Source of the DNA: Megascapheus bottae
Lineage: Eukaryota; Chordata; Mammalia; Rodentia; Geomyidae
Length of the DNA stretch: 64,000 nucleotides
Direction: 5' to 3'
NCBI GenBank assembly: GCA_024803745.1
Contig: JANJXV010000265.1
Coordinates: forward strand, 496,001 to 560,000
This document shows positions 35,147-46,158 of this stretch, in pieces; within the stretch, counting starts at the first letter, position 1, and every line of letters begins with the position of its first letter. The position numbers and the translations under genes are program-made. The notes under the pieces are model-generated. The model ran no database searches and was not told the DNA's origin. It saw only the letters and a list, made by a program, of their open reading frames with translations.

Positions 35147-35706
35147 CCATCCCATGGTCCACTGTGAGGCCACTGGTTGGGCTAAGAGCTAGTCGTGCAG
35201 CAACACATAAGTTTTATTCTAATACTTTCCAAATTTTGTACTCAAATATGCTACCTACTTACCAACTTAGGTCAGTTATCCTTATGCTATACCTTTTCTT
35301 CATTACTGGAATATTCTTACTCTCCTACGTTAATCCTCTTGTACCTCCCCTGAACTCTCTCATTCTTTTTTTCTATCTCTGGACCTCTGCTCGTCTTTCA
35401 ACCCTTATACTGCACGGATCTACACTTGATGGCTGTTGAGCAATATTGTATATGTAGGTGGTTAATTATTCTCTAGGCTCAGAGGGACTTAAAGACAATA
35501 GAGATTGGATTGAGGGGCTTATTATTTTGGGTATAAATCGCTTATCAGTGGTTGTATTAGACTGGTCTGTAAATGCAGAAAAAGAAAGAGTGATAATACT
35601 AATCAAAACTTGTGAACATCTAGTGTCTGCCAGCTACAGAGGTCCAGGTTGGTTATATCTGAAAAACTATAATCGTATTTAGTAGTAATCTTGCTCCCAT
35701 TTTCAA

Positions 35707-36735
35707 ATGGGCAGAACAAAAAACTCAAGAAAAATGTCAAATCAAGAAAGAACATCCCCCACCCAATGTAAACAGACAATGGAACAGTCCCTGGCAAACC
35801 TAGAGGAGAGTCTTCCAAGTGCTACACAAATGCAATTGATAAACATCCTTAATGGAAAATGTGAAAATATAAAGAAAGAGATAATGGAGGAAGCCATAGC
35901 TGAACGAGAGGAAAGCAAAAACAAGGTGATATGTGAAAAAGAAGAAGCCATAAAGGAGGCCATAATAAAGATTTTTCAAAGAAAGATGGATGAATTCATA
36001 GAATCCAAAAATAAAAACATGACCAAACTCCAGCTAATGTCCAAAGAAAATAAAGCTACTGAGCTAACCACTCACAAGGAAATCAAGGAGATAAAGAAAT
36101 CCATACATGATCTAAAACAAGAGATGCAATGCATCAAAAGTGAGCGATAAGAAGCAAGGGCGATGAAAAATAAAGTAGATAGCTTTGATAGCAGGTTAGA
36201 CAATGCAGAGGAGAGAACTCCCGGGGCTGAAGATAATTTAGGTATTATAGAGAAAGAACAGAAAATGAGTCAATCCAAATCTAGGAAATATGAGAGAGCG
36301 CTTCAGGAGGTCCAAGATACAATCATGAACCCTAATTTAAGGCTAGTTGGTATTGAGGAGGGAGTGGAGAAAGAGGTCAATGGTATTGGAAATATACTTC
36401 AGGGAATCATCTCAAAGAATTTCCCAAATATCCAGAAGGGCAGGCCCATGCAGATACGAGAACCTTTTAGAACCCCAAACAGACCTAACGAGAAAATAAC
36501 ATCCCACCGTCACATTGTGATCCGAACTGGATCAATAGAAACGAGAGAAAAGATCCTAAAGGCAGCCAGGGAAAAGGGATCAGTAACCTATAAAGGCAAA
36601 CGAATCAGAATAACCCCAGATTTCTTAGAGAGATCATGCAAGCACGAAGTGACTGGGAGCATATATGTCATGCCCTTAAATCAAATAACTACCAAGCAAG
36701 AATACTGTAGCCAGCTAAGCTCTCATTCAAACTGA
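35707..36735 (+). pseudogene. L1 ORF1, unit A
   Basis: ATG at 35707 opens MGRTKNSRKMSNQ and a long Lys/Glu-rich coiled coil, with an in-frame TAA at 36148-36150. The same frame then resumes at 36163 through the RRM-like core (VGIEEGVEKEVNGIGN, NFPNIQKGRPMQIRE) and the C-terminal domain (AAREKGSVTYKGKRIRITPD). A small indel near 36630 shifts the last residues. In the ancestral frame there is also a TAG at 36708-36710, shared by units 0, C and D, before the conserved PAKLSF segment. Confidence 0.85.
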
Positions 36736-36940
36736 GGGAACAATAAAAACATTCCATTCCAGGGAAAAGCTGTAACAATATGTCGAAACAAAACCAACAC
36801 TACAGAGAATTCTCAAAGATGCTCTATACATCGAAAACCAAAATAAATGCAATATAGGGAAAGAAATGGCACCTAAACAGCATACCATCTAAGGACCACA
36901 AGAACTGTCAAGACACAGGCCCTACTAAAAGCTTTTAAAA

Positions 36941-39900
36941 ATGGTAGGAACTAATAAATATCTCTCAATCCTAACTCTCAATATCAATGGACTGAACTCT
37001 CCAATTAAACGGCATAGGCTGTCTAGTTGGATCAAAAAGCAAGAGCCATCGTTCTGCTGTCTTCAAGAGACACATCTTACCCAAAAACAATCATCTTTTG
37101 AAAGTGAGAGGTTGGAATAAATTCTATCAAGCTAACTGCCCCCATAAACAGGCTGGAGTTGCCATCCTCATATCAGATACAATAGACTTCAAACTAAAAT
37201 TAGTAAGAAAAGACAAAGAAGGTTACTACATACCACTAAAGGGATCTTTCCTCCAGGAAGACATAACGATCCTAAATATTTACACACCCAATCCCGGAGC
37301 TCCAAACTTCATCAAGCAAACTTTACTTACACTGAAACCATACATAGATTGAAATACAGTGATTGTTGGTGAGTTTAACACACCACTCTCACCTATGGAC
37401 AGATCAACAAGGCAAAAACTCTACAGAGAAACCTTAGAACTGAACAACTATATAGACCAACTAGATCTAACAGACATCTGCAGAATATTGCACCCAGTAA
37501 CAACACAATATACGTTTTTCTCAGCAGCACATGGAACATTTTCCAAAATAGACCACATCTTAGGCCATAAAGCAAACCTGGACAGATTCAGAAACACTGA
37601 AATTATTCCATGCAAACTCTCAGACCATAAAGACATCAAATTGGAGTTGAACACACATCTCCCCCAACGAATACCCTGTAACTCATGGAGACTGAACAAC
37701 ACATTGTTGAATCAAAAACAATGAGTAATCGAAGAGATCAGAACAGATATCCAACTCTTTATGAAATTTAACAATAAGGAGCACACAAATATCAACTCCG
37801 TAGGGACACAACAAAGGCAGTACTCAGAGGAAAATTTATAGCGCTGAGTGCCTACAACAGAAAGTTGGAAAAATGGCAAACCAACTAGTTAATGTCTCAC
37901 TTTAACCTCCTGGAAAAAGAGCAACAAACCAACCCTAAACCCATTAGGAGAAAGCAAGTTATTAAAATCAAAGCAAAATTAAATGATTTGGAATAAAAAA
38001 AAACTATAGAAAGCATCAGCAAAACAAGGAGTTGGTTCTTTGAAAGAATTAACAAAATTGACAAGCCCTTAGCAAATCTTACCAAAAAAAGAAGAGAGCA
38101 TATCGAAATAAACAAAATCGCAGATGAAAATGGTAATATCACGACAGAAATTACCAAGATCCAGAATATCATGAGGGAATACTTCTCAAACCTTTACGCC
38201 AACAAATTTGAGAATCTAGAAGAAATGGATGAATTCCTAGACAATATTAACATACCCACACTGAACCAAGAAGAGCTAACCCAACTCAACAGACCTATTT
38301 CAAGCTCTGAAATAGAAATGGAAATTAGACAACTTCCACTTAAAAAGAGCCCAGGGCCAGATGGATTCACAGCTGAATTCTATAAGGTCTTCAAAGCAGA
38401 GCTCACACCAATATTCCTCAAGCTATTCAACGAAATTGAAAATGAAGGTTCTTTACCAAACTCATTCTGTGAAGCCAGTATATCCCTAATCCCCAAACCA
38501 GACAGAGATTCATCAAAGAAAGAGATCTATAGACCCATTTCTTTGATGAACATCGATGCAAAACTTCTCAACAAAATACTGGCCAGCCGTCTACAACAAC
38601 TCATCAAAAAAATTACACACTATGATCAAACAGGATTCATCACAGGGAGGCAAAGCTGGTTCAACATACACAAATCAATTAATATAATTCAACACATCAA
38701 CAGGAGCAGGGATAAAATCACATGATTGTCTCAATAGATGCGGAAAAGGCATTTGACAAGATCCCAAACCCCTTTATGTTAAAAGATGTGGAGAAACTAG
38801 GAATCCATGGAACATTTCTCAATGTAATAAAGGCTGTGTATAAGAAACCCACTGCTAGTATTATACTTAATGGTGAAAATCTAAAGCCATTCCCTCTAAA
38901 ATCAGGAACGAGACAAGGATGCCCACACTCTCCACTCCTTTTTAACATAGTACTAGAATTCCTAGGCAGTGCAATAAGGCAAGAAGCAAGCATAAAGGGG
39001 ATCCAAGTAGGGAAAGAGGAAATAAAACTATCCCTCTTTGCAGATGACATGATTCTGTATTTAAAGAATCCTATAGACTCTACTCCCAAGTTCCTTGAGC
39101 TGATTCAAAGCTTTGGAAGGGTAGCAGGCCATAAAATCAACCCTCACAAATCAACTGCCTTACTTTATGCCAACACTGAGAGGAACGAGGCAATAATCAG
39201 GAAAGAAAATCCTTTCACAATAGCCTCAAAGAAAATAAAGTACCTAGCAATTAGCTTAACTAAGAATGTAAAGGACCGTTTAGATGAAAACTTTAAAACC
39301 ATAAAAAAAGGAAATTAAAGCAGAACTAAGGAAATGGAAAAACCTCCCATGCTCCTGGATTGGAAGAATCAACATTGTGAAAATGACAATCTTGCCAAGG
39401 GCTATCTACAAATTCAATGTAATACCAATCAACATCCCAATGTCATTCTTTCTAGAAATAGAAGAGGCAATTCAAAATTTCATATGGAATAATAAAAGAC
39501 CCCGTATAGCAAAAACACTTCTTAGCAGAAAGAACCGCGCTGGAATAATTTCAATTCCAAACTTAAGACTATTACAGAGCTATAATTCTCAAAACAGCTT
39601 GGTACTGGCACAAGAACAGGCCTGAAGTCCAATGGAGTAGAACTGCGGACCCAGATATTAAACCACAGACCTATGGCCACCTAATCTTTGACCAGGGAGC
39701 CAAAAAAATAGAATGGAAGAAAGATAGCCTCTTCAACAAGTTGTGCTGGCAGAACTGGTTAAACACCTGCAGAAAACTAAAGTTGGATCCTTCTTTGTCA
39801 CCTTGCACTAGAATTAACTCCAAATGGATCAAAGACCTAGAGGTAAAAGCTGACACACTGAAAAGTTTACAGGAAGGAATAGGAGATACAGTAGGCCTCC

Positions 39901-40783
39901 TTGGCACAGGTCGAAACTTTCTTAATAAGGACCAAGAATCACAACAAATCAGAGAAAGGCTGGATAAGTGGGACTGCATTAAACTGCAGAGCTTTTGTAT
40001 GGCAACGGTTATAGCTAGTAAACTAATCAGGAAGCTTAGAGATTGGGAGAAGATCTTCACCAACCAAACAACGGACAAAGGCCTCATATCTAAAATATAT
40101 CAACAACTCAAAAAATTGAATCACTCCAAAACTAACCTCCAAAGTAACACCCATCCCATTAAAAATGGCCCAAAGACTTAAAGAGAGTCTTCTCTGAAGA
40201 AGAAACAAAAATGGCCTATAGACACATGAAGAAATGCTCCACATCTCTGGTCATAAAAGAAATGCAAATCAAAACAACTCTAAGATTCCACCTTACTCCA
40301 GTTAGAATGGCCAGGATCAGGAAAACGAATGACAACAGATGCTGGAGAGGATGTGGCCAGGAGGGATCATTACTACACTGTTGGTGGGAGTGCAAACTCG
40401 TTCAACCACTATGGAAAGCAGTGTGGCAGTGCCTCAAAAGGCTAAACATAGAACTCCCCTATGACCCAGCAATTCCACTACTTGGCATTTACCCAACAAT
40501 CCAGAAACAAGGGCATACTAAACCCACTAGCACAACAATGTTCATTGCAGCACTATTCACCATAGCAAAGATATGGAACCAACCCAGATGTCCCTCAGTT
40601 GATGAGTGGATCAACAAGTTGTGGTATTTGTACACAATGGAATTCTATGCTGCTGTCAGAAAGAATGACATCGCCCCATTTGTTAGGAAATTGAAAGACT
40701 TAGAACAAATCATATTAAGTGAAGTAAGCCAGACTCAAAGGAACTTATTCTCAGTGGTTTCCCTCATTCGTCATAATCAGTAG
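36941..40783 (+). pseudogene. L1 ORF2 (endonuclease-RT), unit A
   Basis: The domains are in normal order. Endonuclease covers ~36941-37724 (SDHKDIKLEL near its end), RT ~38171-39318 ([14 protein letters not shown], then [22 protein letters not shown] text, then FADD at about 39040), and the C-terminal Cys segment ~40340-40430 ([19 protein letters not shown]). Breaks include a frameshift near 37090, TGA at 37722, a frameshift before TAG 37839-37841, TAA at 37994-37996, a 1-base loss near 38716, and frameshifts near 39310 and 40178. Most of these recur in units B and/or C. Confidence 0.85.
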
Positions 40784-41206
40784 AAACCTTGGGCTCTACT
40801 AGCAGAGATTGTCAATAGAGCAAAAGGCCATATATAAGGCCATATAATGTGAAGCTATTTGAAAGGACCTCCAGGATATTGACACAAAAGCCATATAATG
40901 AATGATTGTTGTCCTTAATGTACTATGTTGTCTCTCATCTCGTTTGCTGTCCCTTGGTTATCCCATATTGGTATAGTATCTCACTTTATCTTATATATTG
41001 AATTTATTTGTATTTGGATATTTGAAATTTGATAGGGAAGGGGGGAAAACCAAGACGGGTGGGGGGTGTGGGGTTGGAGGGAAATGGGTACCAAGACATG
41101 TGAAAGGGTATCAATGTATGTGAATTAATGCACCTTCTATCTGGCAAATATCATCTAACCCTTTTACTAATTACAATAAAAAATGAAAAAAAAAAAAAAG
41201 AAAGTT

Positions 41207-41212
41207 GTAGTG
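41207..41212. repeat. Provirus target-site duplication, left copy
   Basis: GTAGTG immediately precedes the first LTR base and is repeated at 48489-48494. A 6-bp duplication is typical of class II (betaretrovirus-like) integration. Confidence 0.9.
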
Positions 41213-41635
41213 TGCCGGAGCCAGCCGGCAGCAAACCAGGGTTCGTGGATTGGGATTCCTGAAATAGGGGCAAGGACTAGGAAAAAATAGAAGAGAGACA
41301 AACAGATGGAGTTCGGGATGACTACAGCCCAAGTCAGCAGTCCAAGAAGTCTGTGAGCTCCAGACTGCTGCCTAAGGCTCTCCCGTTTATTTTAAGTTCC
41401 GACCTTAAATACTCTTCTTAATACTAGGGAACTGCCAGAGGCTACATTCATACAAAATAGTAAACAAGTCACATATAGATAAATGAGAAAGGATTAACAT
41501 TGCTTAAAGTCATCCTGATAAGAACTGATTGACTTTGCTTAAAGTTATCCTGATCAGAGTTACTTCCTTGTGTATACAGTTGTGTAGGTCCAAGGTCAGG
41601 TCCAAGGTCATTGACCCCACAGTCGGTCCCCAACA
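41213..41635 (-). repeat. 3' LTR of the provirus (423 bp)
   Basis: It is bounded TG…CA on the minus strand. The minus strand shows a TATA-like TATTTAA (41405-41411) shortly before an AATAAA polyadenylation signal (41386-41391), a compact U3/R arrangement. U3 carries about 1.5 copies of a 35-bp repeat (41503-41556) and two CCAAGGTCA motifs on the plus strand (41590-41598 and 41602-41610). Confidence 0.92.
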
Positions 41636-41655
41636 TCTCCCCTGTCTTTCTTTTA
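41636..41655 (-). promoter_or_regulatory. Polypurine tract (plus-strand primer)
   Basis: On the minus strand AAAAGAAAGACAGGGGAGA ends directly at the TG of the 3' LTR, the position where plus-strand DNA synthesis is primed in retroviruses. One C interrupts the purine run. Confidence 0.75.
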
Positions 41656-41833
41656 AAAGATGCGGACTTGCTTGTCTTGGGTTGGGTGGATCGCTGACTC
41701 TGCCTTACCCGTCATGGGGAACTTCTTCAGATCAAGCTGAAGGCCCTGTCTTAGGTTGGTCAGAGAGCGTCCCCTCTTATCCCATCCTTGACTGCGATTC
41801 CTGTCGGGGGGGAATTCATCCATCTAGGGCTTA

Positions 41834-42208
41834 GATCTGCGGAGTTGTTCGATTGGTGACTGTTGCAGATGTGACCATTGGACGGCTACTGGCCATAGGT
41901 GTTGATTTGTTCCCAGCCATAGCTTCAGTTGTCACTTTACTTGGAGTAGAAACAACAGCAGTTGGCTTGATATTGGCTGTTGGTGGATCTGAAGTGCTGG
42001 CAATTCCTCATTCTTCAGAAGCTGCAGTAGCTTTCAACGTGATCTGTCTCTGCTGTTCTGGGACCTTACTAGTAGGTTCTTGAGGCTCTTTTCTCTGCTC
42101 CAAGTGCCTCCCTTGATGCTCTCGGAGTTCTCTCTCCAATCTACTGATTCGACCTTCTAAATGGGACTTAAGAGCTGTCATACGAACATCAAGTTCATTT
42201 TTTTTGAT
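41834..42208 (-). pseudogene. TPR: Captured host TPR mRNA fragment inside the provirus
   Basis: The minus-strand frame starting at 42208 reads [52 protein letters not shown] and, after one [38 protein letters not shown] and [13 protein letters not shown], then TAA at 41831-41833. This is the text I know from nucleoprotein TPR, the nuclear-pore-basket coiled-coil protein, at the junction of the coiled coil and the Ser/Thr/Pro-rich region. It runs without introns in provirus orientation, between the end of pol and the polypurine tract. The single internal TGA (42008-42010) replaces an Arg codon, probably CGA to TGA. A Met at 42179-42181 could start a ~58-residue coiled-coil peptide. Confidence 0.85.
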
Positions 42209-42651
42209 CTAACATTCCATTCTCCCCCCTCTTTAAAACAATGCAGTAATTCAAACCTAAATGATTTTCTTGATTAAACCTTGAACATGTTCACTCACTC
42301 ATTCACACACATTCATACTCAAAGATTTTAAAGTGCACAAAATTAATATTGGCCATTCATTTTCCAGAAGTTTGTGTCAAGAGAGCTTTGCCAATTTTAC
42401 TCTTGCAGGTGAGAACCAGGTTCAAAACAAAACTTTAGAAAAAACATAAGGATCCATATTTAAAACCGGTACCAATTTCAAAGACAAAACTGGACAAGAA
42501 AAAATATGTAACATGAACAAGACAAAGAAACAGAGACTTTTACACTTAACACAAAAACATGAATTCAGGTCTTTTCCGCATTACTGGATGCATTACTGGA
42601 GGGTTGGGGGTGAAGGTCCAGTGGGTCGCTGCTTGGATGACCACTGTCACT
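42209..42651 (-). other. Provirus pol-to-TPR interval, non-coding
   Basis: There are about 440 bp with stops in all frames on the element's strand and no env surface or transmembrane motifs. It may be residual 3' viral sequence or part of the captured RNA; I cannot assign it. Confidence 0.5.
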
Positions 42652-45600
42652 CTACACAATCCGAACATAGCGTTCGGGCAGCCAGCGGGCATCATTTTCT
42701 TCCTGTGAGAAAACACATACATGCCCTCTACCCCAGGTTAGAACAGGATCTGGTCCGTGCCAAGCACCAGTTAGGGGATCCTTCCATTTTACTAAGGCAA
42801 AAGCACGCTGCTCTCTTTTTTCCCAGAATCGCTGAGTAGCAGATAAATTATTTGAATCCAGATTCAAAAAATTTAAAACAAATAAAGCATGATTAAGTAT
42901 ATTCACAGGGGTAGCGGGATACGACTCTCCTTTCTGTATTTTAGCAATTTGATGTTTTAATAATCCATTAGCTCTCTCCACGATGCCTTGACCTTGAGGA
43001 TTGTAAGGAATGCCTGTAATATGAGTGATATAAGAATGGCAGAAGGACTGAAATGCTTGGCCTGCATAGCCAGGGCCATTATCTGTTTTTATTTGCGAGG
43101 GAATCCCCATCACAGCAAAACATCGAATGCAGTGAGAAATACAATGTTTAGTAGCTTCCGCAGCAAGGGGGGTGGCTAGGATAAAATTAGAATAAGTATC
43201 TACAGTAACATGAACATATTTTAATCGGCCAAATGATGGAACATGTGTGACATCCATCTGCCAAATGTGATTAGAAAGCAGTCCTCGTGGATTTATACTT
43301 AAATGAGGAGCTGGTGAGAAGGGCACACAGTTGGAGCAAGTTTTAACTATTTGACGTGCCGCTTCTCTAGATAATTTAAACTGTCGGCGCAAGGCTCGGC
43401 TGTTTTGATGATGGATGGCATGTGACTGCTTAGCAAGTTCGACTTGAGTTAAATAAACTCTGGTGGCAGAATCAGTAACTGCGTTACCCTCACTTAAAGG
43501 GCCAGGAAGATTAGTGTGAGCTCGAATGAAGCCAAAAAAACAGGGGTGGTTGTGAGAACAAAGCAAAGTTTGTACTTGGCGAAATTGGGTCTGGATATTG
43601 GAGTTAGTAGTTCCAATAAAGGGAACAGTTTCTATGACTTGAAGAGCACGAATTACATATTGGCTGTCTGAGTATAAGTTAAAGGGCTCGTCTTGTAACA
43701 GGACGAGTGCTTGTAAAACAGCCTCTAACTCTACCTCTTGGGCGGAGGAAAAACCCGTAACCCAAGATTGAGTTTTCCCATTAATGGTCAAAGCAGCCGT
43801 TCCATCAGAGAATCCGTCTGTAAATACTAAAGCGGCAGAAGATAAAGGCGAGGCCCGTACTATGGAAGGAAATAGGAACGTATGACACGCAGCAAATTGG
43901 AGGAGTTTGTTAGATGGGTAGTGATGCAAAATTTTTCCCGTATAATTGGCCCAAGCAATGGCCCAAGAATCGCAATGGGCGAATAGCCAATCTTGTTGTT
44001 GTGAATTATATGGGACACAGATAAAATGAGGTTCCTGACCTAAATATTTATGGGAATCCACTCGGCACATATGTATCAGATTAGCTACCAATTCGTAGTA
44101 GGGGGTCAGCACTTTGCCGGGTGTTGATGGTAGATAAAGCCATAAAAGTGGGCCATCCTGCCACAATACAGCAGTTGGGGAGTGAGAAGTAGCTAAAATG
44201 TAAACTCCCCATGGTTTAGAGTAGTCACAATAGTTCACTTGTTGCTGGGAAATTGCCTTTTCTATGATTTGGATGGCCCTCTCAGCGTCGGGATTTAAAT
44301 TGCGCAAGGATATAGGGTTGGTATCTCCTTTTAAGAGATCAAAGAGGGGTTTTAACTCTCCAGTGGACAGCTTTAAATAAGGCCGAAGCCAATTTATATC
44401 TCCTAAAAATTGCTGAAAATCATGAAGAGTTCTTAAGTGTGAAGTTTTTAATTGTATTTTTTGGCTTTTAAAATAGTGTGGGCCTAATATATGGCCTAAA
44501 TACGTAAAAGGGGGATGTTCCTGAACCTTTTCAGCTGCTATTATAAGGCCAAAGAGGCTCATATCTTGCTTTAGTTGTCCAAAGGCTTGTCGTAGGACGA
44601 TAGTGTCAGAACAAGCCAACAAGATGTCGTCCATATAATGAACAATATAAACAGAAGAAAATTTTTCACGGGTGGAAGAAATGGCTCTGGCTACAAAACT
44701 TTGACATAAAGTTGGGCTATTTGCCATGCCCTGTGGGAGCACAAGCCAATGATATCGCTTCATGGGTTCTTTAAAATTAACAGAGGGGACGCTGAAGGCA
44801 AAGCGCTTACAGTCTTGAGGCGCCAGGGGTATAGTATAGAAACAATCCTTCAAATCTATAATAATCTTATAAGTATCCTTTGGGATTGCCATGGGGGAAG
44901 GCAAGCCGGGCTGTAAGGCTCCCATCAGTTCCATAGTTGCATTTATCTTTCTCAGATCCTGTAACAGCCTCCATTTACCTGACTTTTTCTTTATAACAAA
45001 AATTGGAGAATTCCATGGAGAGTTAGAAGGGGCCACATGTCCCAAGTCTATCTGTTCCTGTACCAGCTGCTGAACTACAATGATCTTTTCTAGAGAAAGA
45101 GGCCACTGTTCGACCCATACCGGTTCTTCCGAGAGCCAATTTATGGGATCAGCATGAGGGGCAGGACAAACAACAGCCCCCGTTAAAGAATACCCTAATC
45201 CTTGTCTCGGGGGGTGAGACTGGGGTTGGAGTGGCTCTAGCTCCCCCTGTGCTGCTCGGCCTAGTCCCCTAAAGGGGAGGAGGCCTTGATCAAGTAACTG
45301 CTTAGTGACCGCAGCACTAGGACTAAACATATACACTCCCATTTTTTCCATGACATCACGACCCCATAAATTAATTGGCAGATGATCCAAGACAAATGGC
45401 TTAAAATGACCAGAGTGCCCTTCCTCATCTCTCCAAACAAGGATCGCACTGCTCTGCTGTGGGTCAGTTGCTTGCCCAATCCCCTGTAGGGAAGTCATAG
45501 AGGTTGTCAGGGGCCATTGGGCTGGCCAATGCTTTTTAGATATTACAGACACATCCGCTCCTGTGTCTAATATTCCTTTAAAGGGTTTTTCTTGTATAAA

Positions 45601-46158
45601 TATAGTCATCTCAGGCCTCTCTTGTTTTATGCTTTGTACCCAATAGATATCAGAGGATCCAAATCCTCTCTGTCCGCATGGGGCAGAAGAATTAGCAGTC
45701 TCCCCATGAGATAAAGGGACAAGTATTAGTTGTGTTAATTTTTGACCGGCTGCGATTGATACTACGTGTTTCGGGGCAGAGGCCATAACTTTGATTTCTC
45801 CAGTGAAATCCTGGTCAATTTTGCCAGGTGTAATCTGTATCCCTTTAAAGGCTGAGCTACTTCGCCCTAACAGCAATCCAGCCACTCCCAGGGGAAGGGG
45901 ACCGAAGACCCCCGTGGGGAGAGCTTGTGTCCCCATCTCTGGGGTCAATACTGAGCAGGTGGAGGAACAGAGGTCCAACCCTGCGCTGCCTGGGGTAGCA
46001 CGGAAGAGGCTGTAGACTGATTTTGGGGGGTTGTTAGAAGATTTACTTGTGACCGAGAAGAGGGAGGGACTGCCCCATGGTTTTGCGGGGCCAGAGGCTG
46101 GCCCCTTCTCCAGTTTCCCGAAAACGGGCGGCCATTGCGATCTGTTCTTGACCTGCAA
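42652..46158 (-). CDS. Provirus pro-pol, intact 1168-codon frame
   Basis: This is one uninterrupted minus-strand frame in the -1 phase relative to gag, reached by ribosomal frameshifting at 46113-46119. Domains in order, by residue in the open frame: dUTPase ~50-165 (AGLDLCS; a Gly-rich RGFGSSD end), aspartic protease ~168-290 (catalytic LDTGAD, Asp198), G-patch-like stretch ~320-345 (GLGYS), and RT ~360-600 (YMDD at 508-511). RNase H starts ~775 (Asp781 in FTDG, then ELEA, YSDSQ). Integrase runs ~905-1168 (HxxxH…CxxC zinc site; Asp969, Asp1026 and Glu1061, giving D,D(35)E spacing). It ends at TAG 42652. All catalytic residues I can check are present. Protease and RT are in one frame, whereas betaretroviruses usually need a second shift between them. 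Confidence 0.9.
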   Translation of the reverse strand: MQVKNRSQWPPVFGKLEKGPASGPAKPWGSPSLFSVTSKSSNNPPKSVYSLFRATPGSAGLDLCSSTCSVLTPEMGTQALPTGVFGPLPLGVAGLLLGRSSSAFKGIQITPGKIDQDFTGEIKVMASAPKHVVSIAAGQKLTQLILVPLSHGETANSSAPCGQRGFGSSDIYWVQSIKQERPEMTIFIQEKPFKGILDTGADVSVISKKHWPAQWPLTTSMTSLQGIGQATDPQQSSAILVWRDEEGHSGHFKPFVLDHLPINLWGRDVMEKMGVYMFSPSAAVTKQLLDQGLLPFRGLGRAAQGELEPLQPQSHPPRQGLGYSLTGAVVCPAPHADPINWLSEEPVWVEQWPLSLEKIIVVQQLVQEQIDLGHVAPSNSPWNSPIFVIKKKSGKWRLLQDLRKINATMELMGALQPGLPSPMAIPKDTYKIIIDLKDCFYTIPLAPQDCKRFAFSVPSVNFKEPMKRYHWLVLPQGMANSPTLCQSFVARAISSTREKFSSVYIVHYMDDILLACSDTIVLRQAFGQLKQDMSLFGLIIAAEKVQEHPPFTYLGHILGPHYFKSQKIQLKTSHLRTLHDFQQFLGDINWLRPYLKLSTGELKPLFDLLKGDTNPISLRNLNPDAERAIQIIEKAISQQQVNYCDYSKPWGVYILATSHSPTAVLWQDGPLLWLYLPSTPGKVLTPYYELVANLIHMCRVDSHKYLGQEPHFICVPYNSQQQDWLFAHCDSWAIAWANYTGKILHHYPSNKLLQFAACHTFLFPSIVRASPLSSAALVFTDGFSDGTAALTINGKTQSWVTGFSSAQEVELEAVLQALVLLQDEPFNLYSDSQYVIRALQVIETVPFIGTTNSNIQTQFRQVQTLLCSHNHPCFFGFIRAHTNLPGPLSEGNAVTDSATRVYLTQVELAKQSHAIHHQNSRALRRQFKLSREAARQIVKTCSNCVPFSPAPHLSINPRGLLSNHIWQMDVTHVPSFGRLKYVHVTVDTYSNFILATPLAAEATKHCISHCIRCFAVMGIPSQIKTDNGPGYAGQAFQSFCHSYITHITGIPYNPQGQGIVERANGLLKHQIAKIQKGESYPATPVNILNHALFVLNFLNLDSNNLSATQRFWEKREQRAFALVKWKDPLTGAWHGPDPVLTWGRGHVCVFSQEENDARWLPERYVRIV

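Larger units (their letters stand above)
35147..41203 (+). mobile_element. Array unit A: full-length but dead L1
   Basis: This ~6.06 kb element has a 5' UTR (35147-35706), ORF1, a ~205 bp spacer, ORF2 and a 3' UTR with a G-rich polypurine stretch (~41036-41090). An AATAAA at about 41176 precedes the poly-A. Both ORFs are disabled. Both sides abut modules and not a target-site duplication, so the present copy arose by DNA duplication. Confidence 0.9.

Noticed and set aside
35147..41203. Possibility that the full-length L1s are retrotransposition-competent
   Set aside because: ORF1 ends early in all copies and ORF2 has several frameshifts and stops, many of them shared between units.
41853..42083. 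A 76-codon plus-strand frame that looks hydrophobic and protein-like
   Set aside because: It is the antisense shadow of the TPR-derived coding stretch on the minus strand, which has a specific recognisable match.
42209..42651. Searched for an env gene between pol and the 3' LTR
   Set aside because: There are stops in all frames on the element's strand, and no signal peptide, surface or transmembrane hallmarks.
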